Positions 38,720-49,333 of a stretch of DNA of 64,000 nt are shown piece by piece. Below the pieces are notes generated by a model. The model saw only the letters and a list, made by a program, of their open reading frames with translations. It ran no database searches and was not told where the DNA came from. Positions within the stretch are counted from its first letter, which is position 1, and every line of letters starts with the position of its first letter. Where the stretch lies: positions 682,421 to 746,420 of the forward strand of contig NZ_SADE01000002.1 in the NCBI RefSeq assembly GCF_004005845.1, given 5' to 3'. The stretch comes from Hwanghaeella grinnelliae. GTDB lineage: Bacteria > Pseudomonadota > Alphaproteobacteria > UBA8366 > Aestuariispiraceae. A program made the position numbers and the translations under genes.

Positions 38720-39475
38720 ATGACATCGGCTGATCAAAGCGACCATATCGTCAAGGCGTATGACGACGAATTCTCGCGCCTGCGCAAGATGTTCAGTCAG
38801 ATGAGCGGTCTGGCGGAATCGCAGTTGGACGGCGCCTTGCGGGCGGTCGCCCGACGGGACGAGGAATTGGCGGCGGCGGTGCGCAACAAGGATCAGGAAA
38901 TCGACGATCTGGAAACCGAGATCGATGCCCTGGTGGTGCGCATGCTGGCCTTGCGCCAACCGGTGGCGAACGACCTGCGTTTCATCGTCGCCATGCTGCG
39001 GATGTCGGCCGACATCGAACGGATGGGCGACTATGCCAAGAACATCGCCAAGCGTGTGCATGCCTTGGCGCAATTACCGGTCAGTTCGTCCAATCCCGTC
39101 ACCCGCAGCGTCTCCACGCTGGGCCGACTGGTCCAAGCGATGTTGAAGGACGTCTTCGATGCCTGCACCGACGAAGATCTAAAAAAAGCGGTCGCGGTCT
39201 GGGAGGCGGATCAAGAAGTCGACGCGCTTTATACTAGTATTTTCAGGGAGTTGTTGACCTACATGATGGAAGACCCCCGGTTCATCACGGCCGGGACCCA
39301 TCTGCTTTTCATCGCCAAGAATCTGGAACGGATAGGCGATCATGCAACGAATATTGCCGAGACCCTGCACTATCGGGTCGACGGTAAACGGTTGGGCGAT
39401 TCCAGGCCGAAAGATGACGATACAAGCGTCATGGTCGTGGGCGGACCGGAGGACGGACCGCCTGGAGCCGCCTGA
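38720..39475 (+). CDS. phoU: Phosphate signalling protein PhoU
   Basis: PhoU connects the Pst transporter to PhoR, keeping PhoR in phosphatase mode when phosphate is plentiful. The 251-residue product has the two PhoU-type three-helix repeats: the first includes VANDLRFIVAMLRMSADIERMGDYAKNIA (described by its positions about 73-101) and the second FITAGTHLLFIAKNLERIGDHATNI at about 190-215, both carrying the metal-binding E/D-xx-GD pattern. AGGAGACGG before ATG 38720 is a good ribosome binding site. Confidence 0.95.
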   Translation: MTSADQSDHIVKAYDDEFSRLRKMFSQMSGLAESQLDGALRAVARRDEELAAAVRNKDQEIDDLETEIDALVVRMLALRQPVANDLRFIVAMLRMSADIERMGDYAKNIAKRVHALAQLPVSSSNPVTRSVSTLGRLVQAMLKDVFDACTDEDLKKAVAVWEADQEVDALYTSIFRELLTYMMEDPRFITAGTHLLFIAKNLERIGDHATNIAETLHYRVDGKRLGDSRPKDDDTSVMVVGGPEDGPPGAA

Positions 39476-39528
39476 AAAGGCGGCGGCCCTATGGGCCTGG
39501 GACAAGTTAGAAAGTACGAACCTTGACG

Positions 39529-40221
39529 ATGAAGCCACGCATTCTAATCATCGAAGACGAAACAGCCGTCGTGACCCTTCTGCGCTATAATCTGGAGCGG
39601 GAAGGGTTCGAGGTCGATGTGGCCCTGGATGGCCGGGAAGCCTTGATGGCGGTGGACGAGAACCCGCCGGACATCATTCTTCTCGACTGGATGCTGCCGG
39701 AGGTGACCGGGATCGAGGTCTGCCGGCAGCTACGCCGGAAGCCGGTCACCAAGTCGCTGCCGATCATCATGCTGACGGCCCGCGGCGAAGAGGCGGACAA
39801 GGTCAGAGGCCTCGATGCAGGCGCTGACGATTATGTCACCAAGCCGTTTTCACCGGCGGAATTGACCGCGCGCGTTCATGCCCTGTTGCGCCGTGCGCGT
39901 CCGGTTCTGGCCGATGAGCAACTCGCCGCGGCGGATATCAGCATGGATCTCGCCGCCCACCGGGTTCACCGGGATGGCACGGAAATCAAACTAGGCCCGA
40001 CGGAATTTCGCCTATTGCGGCATTTCCTGGAATATCCGGGCCGTGTCTTCAGCCGCGAACAGTTGCTCGACGCGGTTTGGGGCCGGGACGTTTATGTGGA
40101 ACCGCGCACCGTCGACGTTCATATCCGTCGCTTGCGCAAGGCCCTGAACGACGATGGCAAGCTGGACCTGATCCGCACCGTCCGCTCGGCCGGCTACGCC
40201 CTGGAACCCGAAGGGGGCTAG
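39529..40221 (+). CDS. phoB: Phosphate regulon response regulator PhoB
   Basis: OmpR/PhoB-type response regulator activating phosphate-starvation genes. The receiver domain has the acidic pair in IIEDETAV, phosphoryl-acceptor Asp53 in ILLDWMLPE, Thr in MLTARGEE and Lys in [10 protein letters not shown]; the winged-helix domain (about 130-228) shows [25 protein letters not shown] use the ATG at 39529 ([11 protein letters not shown]), the usual family start, rather than TTG two codons earlier. No strong ribosome binding site is visible, so translation may be coupled to phoU. Confidence 0.95.
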   Translation: MKPRILIIEDETAVVTLLRYNLEREGFEVDVALDGREALMAVDENPPDIILLDWMLPEVTGIEVCRQLRRKPVTKSLPIIMLTARGEEADKVRGLDAGADDYVTKPFSPAELTARVHALLRRARPVLADEQLAAADISMDLAAHRVHRDGTEIKLGPTEFRLLRHFLEYPGRVFSREQLLDAVWGRDVYVEPRTVDVHIRRLRKALNDDGKLDLIRTVRSAGYALEPEGG

Positions 40222-40256
40222 GGCCCGGCACTGACCAAGGCTGCCCGACTATTCGA

Positions 40257-40958
40257 TTACCCGACCAGCGGCACGCCCGCGAACCATTGGTGGCCGTAGG
40301 CGAGGGCGGCATAGATCGCCAGGGCTAGAACCACGCGGGATAGGCCGATGCCGCGCCAGTCGAGACGCGTGCGGCGCTGCAGGATCGCCAGGAAGGGGAT
40401 GACGCTTGTCGACAGCGCAATAGGTCCCCAAGCAGCGCCCATGGTGTGACGTCGGCGCATGTCGATATGGAAAATGCCGCCCGCCGCCAGGATCAGCATC
40501 CCGCCGAACAGGATGATGGAGGCAAGATCACCATTGGCGAGCAGATGCCCGATCGCCCAGACAATCACGCCGATAAGGAAGGGGTGCCGCGTCACGGTCA
40601 GAATACCGCCCAAGGGTTGGGGATCGTTCGCAAGCTTGTCGCCGCCGACGGCCGTCGGACTTTTGGTCGTCACACCGACCACGACGAAAAATACACCGAT
40701 CAGGACCAGCAGAAAGGTCAAATGGCGCATGCCGGGCGGTGGGGTCCAAACATCCATATAGGGCGCGGCGCCGAAAGCAGCGATGGTCCAAAAAAGGGCA
40801 AGGGCGGCCAGGCTGGAATAGACGATCCTGAAGGGGCCTTCGCCGATACTGCCGATCAGCGCGCTGCGTACAGGCAGGCTGGACAGTATGAAATGGCCCA
40901 GAACGAAGGAACCCGTCGCGGAGGCCAAAGCCTCTATCGTCCCCGTCAAAATAGACAT
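40257..40958 (-). CDS. NnrU-family membrane protein
   Basis: A polytopic membrane protein with about seven hydrophobic segments and the NnrU/isoprenylcysteine-methyltransferase-like core: TVTRHPFLIGVIVWAIGHLLANGD near 125-148 is the hallmark. NnrU-like proteins are linked to denitrification in some species, but are widespread and otherwise uncharacterised; no denitrification genes are nearby. The open frame extends upstream to 41036, but MSILTGTIEALASATGSF at ATG 40958 is the likely start. It converges on phoB with a 35-base gap. Confidence 0.8.
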   Translation of the reverse strand: MSILTGTIEALASATGSFVLGHFILSSLPVRSALIGSIGEGPFRIVYSSLAALALFWTIAAFGAAPYMDVWTPPPGMRHLTFLLVLIGVFFVVVGVTTKSPTAVGGDKLANDPQPLGGILTVTRHPFLIGVIVWAIGHLLANGDLASIILFGGMLILAAGGIFHIDMRRRHTMGAAWGPIALSTSVIPFLAILQRRTRLDWRGIGLSRVVLALAIYAALAYGHQWFAGVPLVG

Positions 40959-41115
40959 ATCCGCATCCCCGACCCGTTCCTGCCTTGAGATCAACATAGG
41001 GATGCGGGACGCCGCATGCCAGACCCGAAACGGCATCCAACGAGCCTAACCGGTTCCGCCTCGCGGCTTTCACGCTGAATGGACAGGCGACCCTGCCGCA
41101 GGCATAGTCCCGCCG

Positions 41116-41409
41116 ATGTCGCTTTTGGCCAGTTTTCGGCGCCTGTTATCCTTCGGCGGGGCGTCTCGCCCGACAACGGAGGAGTTCCAGCGTGTGATCC
41201 TGACGCATATTTCGATGCAGGGACCCTTGCTTCTGGTCGAGATCGGCCGGAAATCGTTTCCGACGCTCGAAGAAGATATGCGCCGATACGGGCTTGTTGA
41301 AGCGGCCCAAATTCTGGTTAACCGTAGCGAGATCACGGCAAGACGAAACGGTGCCCCGGTCGACCCGGTCACTTGCGACTGGGCGGATGTGACGGTCGCC
41401 AAGTATTAG
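41116..41409 (+). CDS. Small hypothetical protein
   Basis: A 97-residue protein with no signal peptide or membrane helix and no family I recognise. Sequence such as EEFQRVILTHISMQGPLLLVEIGRKSF reads like a compact alpha/beta fold, and codon usage is like its neighbours. It is transcribed away from the nnrU-like gene and followed by a DUF3253 gene 79 bases later, possibly as a short operon with the exporter gene. Confidence 0.6.
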   Translation: MSLLASFRRLLSFGGASRPTTEEFQRVILTHISMQGPLLLVEIGRKSFPTLEEDMRRYGLVEAAQILVNRSEITARRNGAPVDPVTCDWADVTVAKY

Positions 41410-41488
41410 GGACCTAGATTTGGCCTAGGACCCGCAACCGAGCCGGACCTCGATGCCGGCCAACTGAATTGGATAAGGTGTTTCGACG

Positions 41489-41821
41489 ATGTCGACAGAC
41501 GATGACCACAAACTGGACCCGGTGGCGGTCGAAATCCTCGCCTATCTGGGGGAAGCGCCGCCGAACAAACCGGTCAGTGCCGAACATGTCGCCCGCAGCA
41601 TGAGCGACAAGGCAGCGAAAGCGACGACCCAGCCGGCAACCGGAAAAGCCAATCCCAATGCCTGGCGCCGGTATTTTCAAGCGGTGAAGAACCAGGCCTT
41701 TCATCTCGCCCGGATCGGACGGATCGAAATTACACGGAAAGGGCAGCCGGTTGCTCCGGACGACCTTAAAGGGCTGTCCGGTGTGTGGCGCATGCGCCTT
41801 CCGGGGCCGCCGGAATCCTGA
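41489..41821 (+). CDS. DUF3253-like protein
   Basis: A 110-residue basic protein resembling DUF3253: an N-terminal helix-rich segment (VAVEILAYLGEAP), the conserved WRRYFQAVKNQAFHLARIGRIEITRKGQPV block and a C-terminal GVWRMRLPG. This reads as a small winged-helix-like fold; no function is established. It is preceded by a hypothetical gene and followed 45 bases later by an EamA-type exporter. Confidence 0.75.
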   Translation: MSTDDDHKLDPVAVEILAYLGEAPPNKPVSAEHVARSMSDKAAKATTQPATGKANPNAWRRYFQAVKNQAFHLARIGRIEITRKGQPVAPDDLKGLSGVWRMRLPGPPES

Positions 41822-41866
41822 CGCCGCGGCCCACCTGTTTCGCCCCCCTTCGGGATACACGCCCAG

Positions 41867-42817
41867 ATGTCTTCCAATGCAAATGACGGCGGTGCCGTTG
41901 CCGCTGCCATGCCGACGAAAGGCGGAAACAAGGAGCTTTATCTCCTTGGCATTTCCTTTTGTACGCTTTGGAGCTCCGCTTTCATCGCGGCGAAATTCGG
42001 CCTGACCGCCGCGCCGCCCCTGGCCCAATTAACGGTCCGGTTTCTGTTCGCGGGCGCGTTGCTTTGGGCCGGCATGCTGATTTTGGGCAAGAAATGGCCG
42101 GCTGACAGGCGGGACTTGGTAACGGGCATCGCGCTTGGCGTATTGAACAACTCCGCCTATCTCGGTCTGTTTTATATCGCAATGCAGTCGATCACGGCAG
42201 GGCTGGCCGCGCTGATCGCCGCCTTGACGCCTTTGGCGACGGTCTTCCTGGCGCAACCGCTGTTGGGGGAAAAGATCACGAAACGGGCCCTGATGGGCGT
42301 CGCTCTTGGCCTTGCCGGGGCTGCGATCGTGTTGCGCGAGCGTGTCGGGTCGGGCGCGGATGACATGGTGGGCGTTGTCCTGGGGGGCATCGCCATGCTG
42401 TGTCTGACCTCGGGAACGATCCTCTATCGCAAACGTGGAAGTCATTCGGACCCCTTCGTCATGGTAACCGTTCAGACCATCACATCCGGCCTTGTTCTGA
42501 TTCCGTTTTCCCTCGCGATGGAGGATTGGGGCAGCATTCAATTGAATACGACCTTTTTTCTGTCGGTCGCGTACCTTTCCATCATGCTATCGGTGGTCGC
42601 GCTGTTGATCTGGTTCCGGATGATCCGTATCGCGGGCGCCAGTCGAGCCAGCGCCTTTCACTTTTTGAACCCTGGCCTTGGGATGTTGTTCGCTTTTCTG
42701 ATTCTGGGAGAGCCGCTTAGCCTGATTGACCTGGCGGGCCTGGTGCCGATCGTTTTCGGAATTATCCTGGTGACCTGGGTGCCGGCCGGACGGAAAGCGA
42801 TGAAGAGCCCTGTTTAA
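41867..42817 (+). CDS. EamA/DMT-family transporter
   Basis: Ten-helix drug/metabolite transporter of the EamA type with two homologous halves; the first has the WSSAFIAAKFGL and LTVRFLFAGALLW segments and the second ASRASAFHFLNPGLGMLFAFL. Typical members export amino acids or metabolites; the substrate is unknown. The N-terminal 20 residues are hydrophilic. The stop codon overlaps the end of the convergent divL-like gene by four bases (42814-42817). Confidence 0.88.
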   Translation: MSSNANDGGAVAAAMPTKGGNKELYLLGISFCTLWSSAFIAAKFGLTAAPPLAQLTVRFLFAGALLWAGMLILGKKWPADRRDLVTGIALGVLNNSAYLGLFYIAMQSITAGLAALIAALTPLATVFLAQPLLGEKITKRALMGVALGLAGAAIVLRERVGSGADDMVGVVLGGIAMLCLTSGTILYRKRGSHSDPFVMVTVQTITSGLVLIPFSLAMEDWGSIQLNTTFFLSVAYLSIMLSVVALLIWFRMIRIAGASRASAFHFLNPGLGMLFAFLILGEPLSLIDLAGLVPIVFGIILVTWVPAGRKAMKSPV

Positions 42818-45150
42818 GCCTTTGCGATGGTGTTATCGAGCAGGGGGCTGCGCCGGGGTTTGACCGGGATGTAGCAAATCGCCGAGGTGCCGCCGGTCGA
42901 TGACCCGCCGAGCACGATCCGCCCGCCATGCAATTCGATCAGGCTTTTCGACAGCGCCAGACCCAACCCGGCGCCGGACTGTTTCGTGCCGCTTGATGCT
43001 TGCACGAAACTTTCGAAGACACGTTCGCGATCTTCTTCCGAAATACCGCCGCCGGTATCTTCGATGACGACCCGAATTTCCGGAGTATCGGCTTGTGGCG
43101 GAAGCACGCGCACCTCCACCGTCCCGCCTTCCGGCGTGAACTTGATTGCGTTGCCGAGCAAGTTGGACAAAACCTGCCGAATACGCGCGGTGTCGCAAGC
43201 AGCCAAAAGCGGCTTCGGTCCCTGGTCCAGGGAAATGGCGATCGACTTTTCCTCGGCCACGCCGCGGGTTGATTGCGTGAGGTCCGCTACGATCGTGGCA
43301 ACGTCGACTTCCTGAATGTCCAATTGCATGAAGCCGGCTTGAATGGTCGCAAGGTCGAGGATGTCGCCGACCATCCGCGCAAGATGCTGCGATGCTTCCA
43401 ACACATTTGAAACATAGTCGGTCTGTTTGGTGTTGAGTTCACCAGCCAAGCCACTTTGCAATATTTCAGTAAAGCCTATTATGGTGTTCAAGGGCGTTCG
43501 CAATTCATAGGACATGTTGGATATGAAACGCGACTTCAGAAGATCCGCGTTCTCCAACGCCGCATTACGTTCCTCCAACGCGCGTTGGACACGCAAACTG
43601 TCGGTGACGTCCAGGTACAACATCAGGCATTGTCCATCGGGTAAGGGCACCTCCACCCGGTCCACGATCCGGTCGTCAGCGAACTCATAACGCCCCGCAT
43701 CTGGCTTTGGCTCGGTGATCGCCAAGATCGTACTACGCTTGAATTCTTCCCAATCCGCTGCATGGGGGATAAGGGGTCGAACCTTCTCTAGAAGTTGGGA
43801 TACGTGCGGCGACCCTTTCAGGTCGGCATCGCTCAAACGCCAGATTTCCTGATAGGCGCGGTTATGCAGGCGTAGGCGACCGTCGCGACTGAACACGGCG
43901 AACCCTTCGTACAAATTGTTCAAGGTGGCCTGTTGAACCTGGGTCAGGGTGTTGTAGGACCGTTCCAATGCAAGCCGGTCGGTCACGTCTTCGAACTGGA
44001 AAAACAAACCGCCCTTCGGGTGCGGGGAAATCAACAACCTGATCGATCGCTCGTCAGGCAGATGCATCAGTTCTTCGCGTGTTTCCACGACGGATGTAAA
44101 CAATTCCACCCGCGCACGAAGTTCCGCACGCTGATCGATTGTTTCCGGCATTTGCCGACGGTCGTAAAGAATACCGACGACTTCTTCGAAACCTGGCTGT
44201 GAGTCGAGGAATTCCGTTTCCAATCCCCAAAGCCGGGCATAGGCGGAGTTATAGAAATTCAATCGGCGGTCCGGGCCGAATATCGCAACGGCGGTCAACA
44301 GGTTCTCAAGGATCGCATCCTGTGCCGCGACATTCTCCGCCAGCGAGGTTTGCATCGCTTCCAAGCTGGTTTGGTTTTCGCCAAAACCGATGATGGTGCC
44401 GTCGTCGTCCAGGCGTTGCTCGACGAAATCGTATAACTGACGGGTGCCGTTGATCACCACATGGTGGCTTTCCGACTGCGGTGTTGATCGGCTCAAGGCC
44501 CGACGTGCCAGGGCGGTTCCTTCCTCGCCCACCAAGCCGATCATCAAATCGCGATTGGTTCCCGGAATAGCGACGCTACCTTCAAGCCCGATTGCCGTAG
44601 CATAAACTTTGTTGCCGCCATCGACCTTCATTGTCACCGGGTTGCGCCACCAGACCGGCAAAGGCAGCGCGTCCAGGATCTTTCCAATTCGAATTCGGTC
44701 CTTGTGGGCAGCGCGTGCGTCGTTCCGGGCTGCGATCTCGGCATCTCTGTCGTCGAACCGCAGCATGACGCCGCCACCCAATGGGAAGCCGGTCAATCTG
44801 ACCTCGGACTTTTGTGGGCCAGCCTGCACGTCCTCCTTCAATCCGGCGCCGGTTCGGCGCAGGGCTTCCAGCAAGGCATGTAATGTCTTGCCCTGCGCCT
44901 CCAACTCCGGCGCGGACAGGCAGGAACAAAGATCCATCAGCGTATCGAAGCGGTCCCGCTGCAACAGGCGGGCCGCCGCGGCATTCGCCTCGATATGGTT
45001 GTCCATTATGATAATGGCCGGGGACGGCTCGCTGACGAGAAAGCGGCCCATGGAGATTAATCGGCGCTGCCGCCACCATGCGACTGAAAACCCGACGATG
45101 CCTCCCAGCACGATGCAGGCCAAGGCCGCAATGGTGAAGTCCCCCGACAT
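42814..45150 (-). CDS. divL: DivL-like pseudo-histidine kinase (Tyr replaces His)
   Basis: A 778-residue sensor-kinase-like protein: one N-terminal membrane segment (about 5-24), several PAS-like domains (about 160-510), a HisKA-like dimerisation helix and a HATPase domain with NLLGNAIKFTP, DTGGGISEED and GAGLGLALSKSLIELHGG. The H-box reads NMSYELRTPLN: Tyr548 (codon at 43507-43509, TAT on the minus strand) stands where His accepts phosphate. In Caulobacter DivL (769 residues) Tyr550 sits there, and DivL controls the CckA cell-cycle kinase via DivK. Length, domain order, the Tyr and location next to ahcY make DivL the best match; orthology is inferred. Confidence 0.85.
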   Translation of the reverse strand: MSGDFTIAALACIVLGGIVGFSVAWWRQRRLISMGRFLVSEPSPAIIIMDNHIEANAAAARLLQRDRFDTLMDLCSCLSAPELEAQGKTLHALLEALRRTGAGLKEDVQAGPQKSEVRLTGFPLGGGVMLRFDDRDAEIAARNDARAAHKDRIRIGKILDALPLPVWWRNPVTMKVDGGNKVYATAIGLEGSVAIPGTNRDLMIGLVGEEGTALARRALSRSTPQSESHHVVINGTRQLYDFVEQRLDDDGTIIGFGENQTSLEAMQTSLAENVAAQDAILENLLTAVAIFGPDRRLNFYNSAYARLWGLETEFLDSQPGFEEVVGILYDRRQMPETIDQRAELRARVELFTSVVETREELMHLPDERSIRLLISPHPKGGLFFQFEDVTDRLALERSYNTLTQVQQATLNNLYEGFAVFSRDGRLRLHNRAYQEIWRLSDADLKGSPHVSQLLEKVRPLIPHAADWEEFKRSTILAITEPKPDAGRYEFADDRIVDRVEVPLPDGQCLMLYLDVTDSLRVQRALEERNAALENADLLKSRFISNMSYELRTPLNTIIGFTEILQSGLAGELNTKQTDYVSNVLEASQHLARMVGDILDLATIQAGFMQLDIQEVDVATIVADLTQSTRGVAEEKSIAISLDQGPKPLLAACDTARIRQVLSNLLGNAIKFTPEGGTVEVRVLPPQADTPEIRVVIEDTGGGISEEDRERVFESFVQASSGTKQSGAGLGLALSKSLIELHGGRIVLGGSSTGGTSAICYIPVKPRRSPLLDNTIAKA

Positions 45151-45285
45151 TCAGGCTGCGCTTTCCCCAACGCCTTTCGGCATTCGTTTCCCCCGTTTGT
45201 ACGCCCCCACGGAGTTCAATAATGCAATGTTAAGGCTGCGCCGGACAGGCTGACAAGCGGGCAGGGCGTTTCGACCGGTCCCTGC

Positions 45286-45318
45286 AAAGAAACACGGCCG
45301 GAATAAATCCGGCCGTGT
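45286..45318 (-). terminator. Rho-independent terminator after ahcY
   Basis: On the minus strand ACACGGCCGGA and TCCGGCCGTGT form a perfect 11-pair stem around TTTAT, followed by TTCTTTG. It lies 80 bases after the ahcY stop and before divL, separating their transcripts. Confidence 0.85.
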
Positions 45319-45397
45319 CGAGGCATTGCAATGTGAGGTGCTGGGGAAGAATTGTCCGAAATTCTTCCGCCCCCGCCTCAGCATGGCTGTTGCGGCA

Positions 45398-46693
<1,296 letters not shown>

Positions 46694-47081
46694 CCAAATT
46701 CTCCTGAAATCCGCAAATCCAACCGTCGAAGCGGTCCAATTGAAGGCCGCTCAGACCTGTTGGCTATGACCTAATTGCCGCGCGGGGTATAGCAAGACCT
46801 CCATATCTCAACAAGCACAAGGTGCCGGAACCGGTTCGTCGTCGGCGGCTCTGGGTGTGATGTTGTTGCAACAGGTAGAATCTATCGCGAGAACAGAGTG
46901 GCTCTTACCGCCACGAACCTCGACAACAATTGCATATTCTGCGAATAAACACGTAGCAGTTTGGAGGCATTGGGCTGAAGCAAGTTCAATGCGATCGCCG
47001 CCGGATCTGATCTGATCGGGATTACCCAACCCCTAGATGGGTCCCAGGGTCAGTAAGGCGGCCAATTCTCGGATGGGAACT
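46694..47081. other. Divergent intergenic region, ahcY / ompA-like
   Basis: This 388-base region carries the ahcY leader and candidate promoter on the minus strand and must hold the promoter of the OmpA-like gene on the plus strand. Nothing else, including small genes or an aptamer, could be supported. Confidence 0.45.
46786..46814 (-). promoter_or_regulatory. Candidate promoter of ahcY
   Basis: On the minus strand TTGTTG (46814-46809) and TATACC (46791-46786) are separated by 17 bases, a reasonable sigma-70-like match, about 90 bases before the ahcY start codon. The resulting leader contains a possible stem of AGCGGCC with GG-A-CCGCT near 46733-46752. Confidence 0.4.
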
Positions 47082-48173
47082 ATGGCATTATCAGACTTCA
47101 CCAGCCGGTTGCGGTCAGGCATTGCGGCATCCGCAATGTTCGCTGCCGGTGCGTTCCTTGCCTTGCCGGCCACGGATGCCGCAGCGCAGTGGTACGTGGA
47201 AGGCCAAGGCGGGATCAACATCCCCGCTGACAGCGACCTGGACGGCACCGGTTTCGACGTTGATGCGGAAATCGATCCCGGTTTCGTCGGCTTGGTCACG
47301 ATCGGGCATGATTACGAAGGCTTGTTCCGCGTTGGCGGCGAGTTCGGATACCGCGACGGCGATATCGATAATGTCGGTGGCGTTTCGGCCAGCGGCGATG
47401 TCGACGTCATGTCCGCGATGCTGAACGTCTTCCTGGATTTCGATATCGGTGAGCCGGCATTGAAACCCTTCATCGGCGCCGGTCTCGGTGTCGCCCACGT
47501 GGACGCGGATGGGGTCAATCCCGTCAATGGCCTGACGATGGACGATTCTGATACCGGTCTTGCCGGGCAGTTGATTGCCGGTCTTGCCTACCGTGTCGCC
47601 GACAACCTGGACGTGACGGGTACCTATAACCTGTTCTACGTGCCGGATGTCGAGTTCGGTCTGTCCAACGGCACCGATGTCGATTCCGACTATCTGTCGC
47701 ACAGCTTCCTGATCGGTCTGCGCTATACCTTCGCGCCGCCGCCGCCGGCCCCGGTTGAAAAGCCTGCCGCGCAGCCGGTTGCCGCAGCACCGCCGCCGCC
47801 CCCGCCACCCCCGCCGCCGCCGGCCCCGGAACCGGAGCCGATCGTGCGGAACTTCATCGTGTTCTTCGACTGGGATAAGTCGGAAATCACGTCCGAAGCA
47901 CGGGGCATTCTGGGCCAGGCTTATGACTACGCCCAAAAGGGTGGCGTCGCGCGGATCGTTGCGACGGGCCATGCCGATACGTCCGGCAGCCAGACCTATA
48001 ACCAAGGCCTCAGTGAACGCCGGGCCGCGGCCGTCAAGAACGTCCTGGCCACCATGGGCTTCTCGGGCAGCGGTATCGTCACCGAAGCCAAGGGTGAAAC
48101 GGACCCGCTGGTTCCGACCGGCGATGGCGTCCGCGAACCCCAGAACCGTCGGGTGGAGATCATCCTCCAGTAA
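47082..48173 (+). CDS. OmpA-family outer membrane protein
   Basis: A signal peptide (about 1-33 from the ATG at 47082, ending DAAA) precedes an eight-strand-type beta barrel (about 35-220), a proline-rich hinge with a run of 11 prolines (about 245-255) and a C-terminal OmpA peptidoglycan-binding domain (NFIVFFDWDKSEIT to NRRVEIILQ) with ATGHADTSGS and LSERRAAAVKNVL. It anchors the outer membrane to peptidoglycan. Start choice: the frame is open to 47037, and ATG at 47073 is also possible; the shorter form gives the cleanest signal peptide. A strong terminator follows. Confidence 0.93.
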   Translation: MALSDFTSRLRSGIAASAMFAAGAFLALPATDAAAQWYVEGQGGINIPADSDLDGTGFDVDAEIDPGFVGLVTIGHDYEGLFRVGGEFGYRDGDIDNVGGVSASGDVDVMSAMLNVFLDFDIGEPALKPFIGAGLGVAHVDADGVNPVNGLTMDDSDTGLAGQLIAGLAYRVADNLDVTGTYNLFYVPDVEFGLSNGTDVDSDYLSHSFLIGLRYTFAPPPPAPVEKPAAQPVAAAPPPPPPPPPPPAPEPEPIVRNFIVFFDWDKSEITSEARGILGQAYDYAQKGGVARIVATGHADTSGSQTYNQGLSERRAAAVKNVLATMGFSGSGIVTEAKGETDPLVPTGDGVREPQNRRVEIILQ

Positions 48174-48195
48174 CCGAGGTTCTATCGGATACGGG

Positions 48196-48227
48196 AAAGC
48201 CCGGGCCTTTGGTCCGGGCTTTTTCTT
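48196..48227 (+). terminator. Rho-independent terminator after the OmpA-like gene
   Basis: AAAGCCCGG (48196-48204) pairs with CCGGGCTTT (48214-48222) around a nine-base loop and runs into TTCTTTG. It lies 20 bases after the stop codon on the plus strand. Confidence 0.9.
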
Positions 48228-48295
48228 TGCCTGCCAATGATTGACCGAACTGCACGCCGTGTTTCAGTCCCCTGTGTCGCGGCGAGGCGCTGCGA

Positions 48296-49333
48296 TTACG
48301 CGGAAGTGGTGCCGACGGGTTTGGGGCGGCCCAGGTGATAGCCTTGGAAATAGTCGCATCCCAGTTTGCGGATATGGTCCAGCGTGCGCTGGTTTTCGAC
48401 GCCTTCCGCGATGGTTTTGATGCCGTTCAACTGTGCGATCGAGACTGTTTCCAGGACGAATTGGGATTTCATCGTGTCGTCGACGGCGCCCATCACCAAC
48501 ATCTTGTCCAGTTTGATATATTCCGGCCGCAACCGGATCACCGTTTCGATATTATTGAAACCGGTCCCGAAATCATCGAGAGCGATGGCGAATCCTTCGC
48601 GCCGGAACCGGCCGAAAATTGCGTCCAAAAGTTCGAAATCAGTGATTTCGTCCGTCTCGACGACTTCAAAAACGATCCGCGCGGGATCGATGTCCAGTGT
48701 GCGGATGGCCGCCAGAGTCTCATCGAGGGAGAAATCCGGGTCGTAGACCGAGGACGGCAGGAAATTAATGAAGATGCAGCCTTTGTCCGGTATTCGGGCG
48801 CTGTTGGTTACTGCCGCAAGTCTGGCTGCTTGGTCCAATCTGGCCCGCAATGCGGTGGTCGCCGCCGCCTCCAGCATACGGTCAGGCATCACGGCGTTGC
48901 CGTGTGCGTCCATCCCGCGCATCAGCATTTCATGGGCGAAGCGGTTCCCGGCACGATCGACGATCGGCTGCGCGACGGAATAAAGACCGCCGTGGTCCAG
49001 CAGATCCACGAGCCATTGTCCGCGTATTTCATTTATCAAGGTCAGCAAGGGACGCGCACGGGCGACTTCGGCGGGAGAGGGGGATGTTCCGGCGATATCG
49101 ACGATAACCGTATCGGCCAACTGCGGCGGGGTCAGTTCCGCGTCCACCCGGTTATGGTTTTCACAAAAGAAATGAGTTGGAAACAGCAGGCCGCCATAAT
49201 CTTGCCGCCCAAACGGCGCATTAAGGCCAGGTGAAAGATCCAGCAGTTTGAGTTCGGTGTGCTGCTCGGCCGGATACACAACGATGTGCTCGGCGAGTGT
49301 TATCGTGGGACTGGCGCATAAGGCGCAGGGCAT
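48296..49333 (-). CDS. EAL-domain cyclic-di-GMP phosphodiesterase, CxxC type (copy 1)
   Basis: A 345-residue protein beginning MPCALCAS, then an unfamiliar ~110-residue N-terminal region and an EAL domain (about 115-340). Catalytic features look intact: E-x-L-x-R as HEMLMRG, the Asn in FINFLPSS, VVETDE, ALDDFGTGFNN, YIKLDK, AEGVENQ and YFQGYHLGRP, so c-di-GMP hydrolysis is likely. No GGDEF or membrane segment is present. The N-terminal CxxC, also in its downstream-numbered paralogue, suggests metal binding or a redox switch. I start at the ATG at 49333. It is probably a separate transcript, as an AT-rich 205-base gap precedes it. Confidence 0.88.
   Translation of the reverse strand: MPCALCASPTITLAEHIVVYPAEQHTELKLLDLSPGLNAPFGRQDYGGLLFPTHFFCENHNRVDAELTPPQLADTVIVDIAGTSPSPAEVARARPLLTLINEIRGQWLVDLLDHGGLYSVAQPIVDRAGNRFAHEMLMRGMDAHGNAVMPDRMLEAAATTALRARLDQAARLAAVTNSARIPDKGCIFINFLPSSVYDPDFSLDETLAAIRTLDIDPARIVFEVVETDEITDFELLDAIFGRFRREGFAIALDDFGTGFNNIETVIRLRPEYIKLDKMLVMGAVDDTMKSQFVLETVSIAQLNGIKTIAEGVENQRTLDHIRKLGCDYFQGYHLGRPKPVGTTSA

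Noticed and set aside
46694-46785. SAH riboswitch before ahcY
   Set aside because: The expected conserved stem and GC-rich core were not found; only a weak AGCGGCC stem. Infernal with the SAH model would decide.
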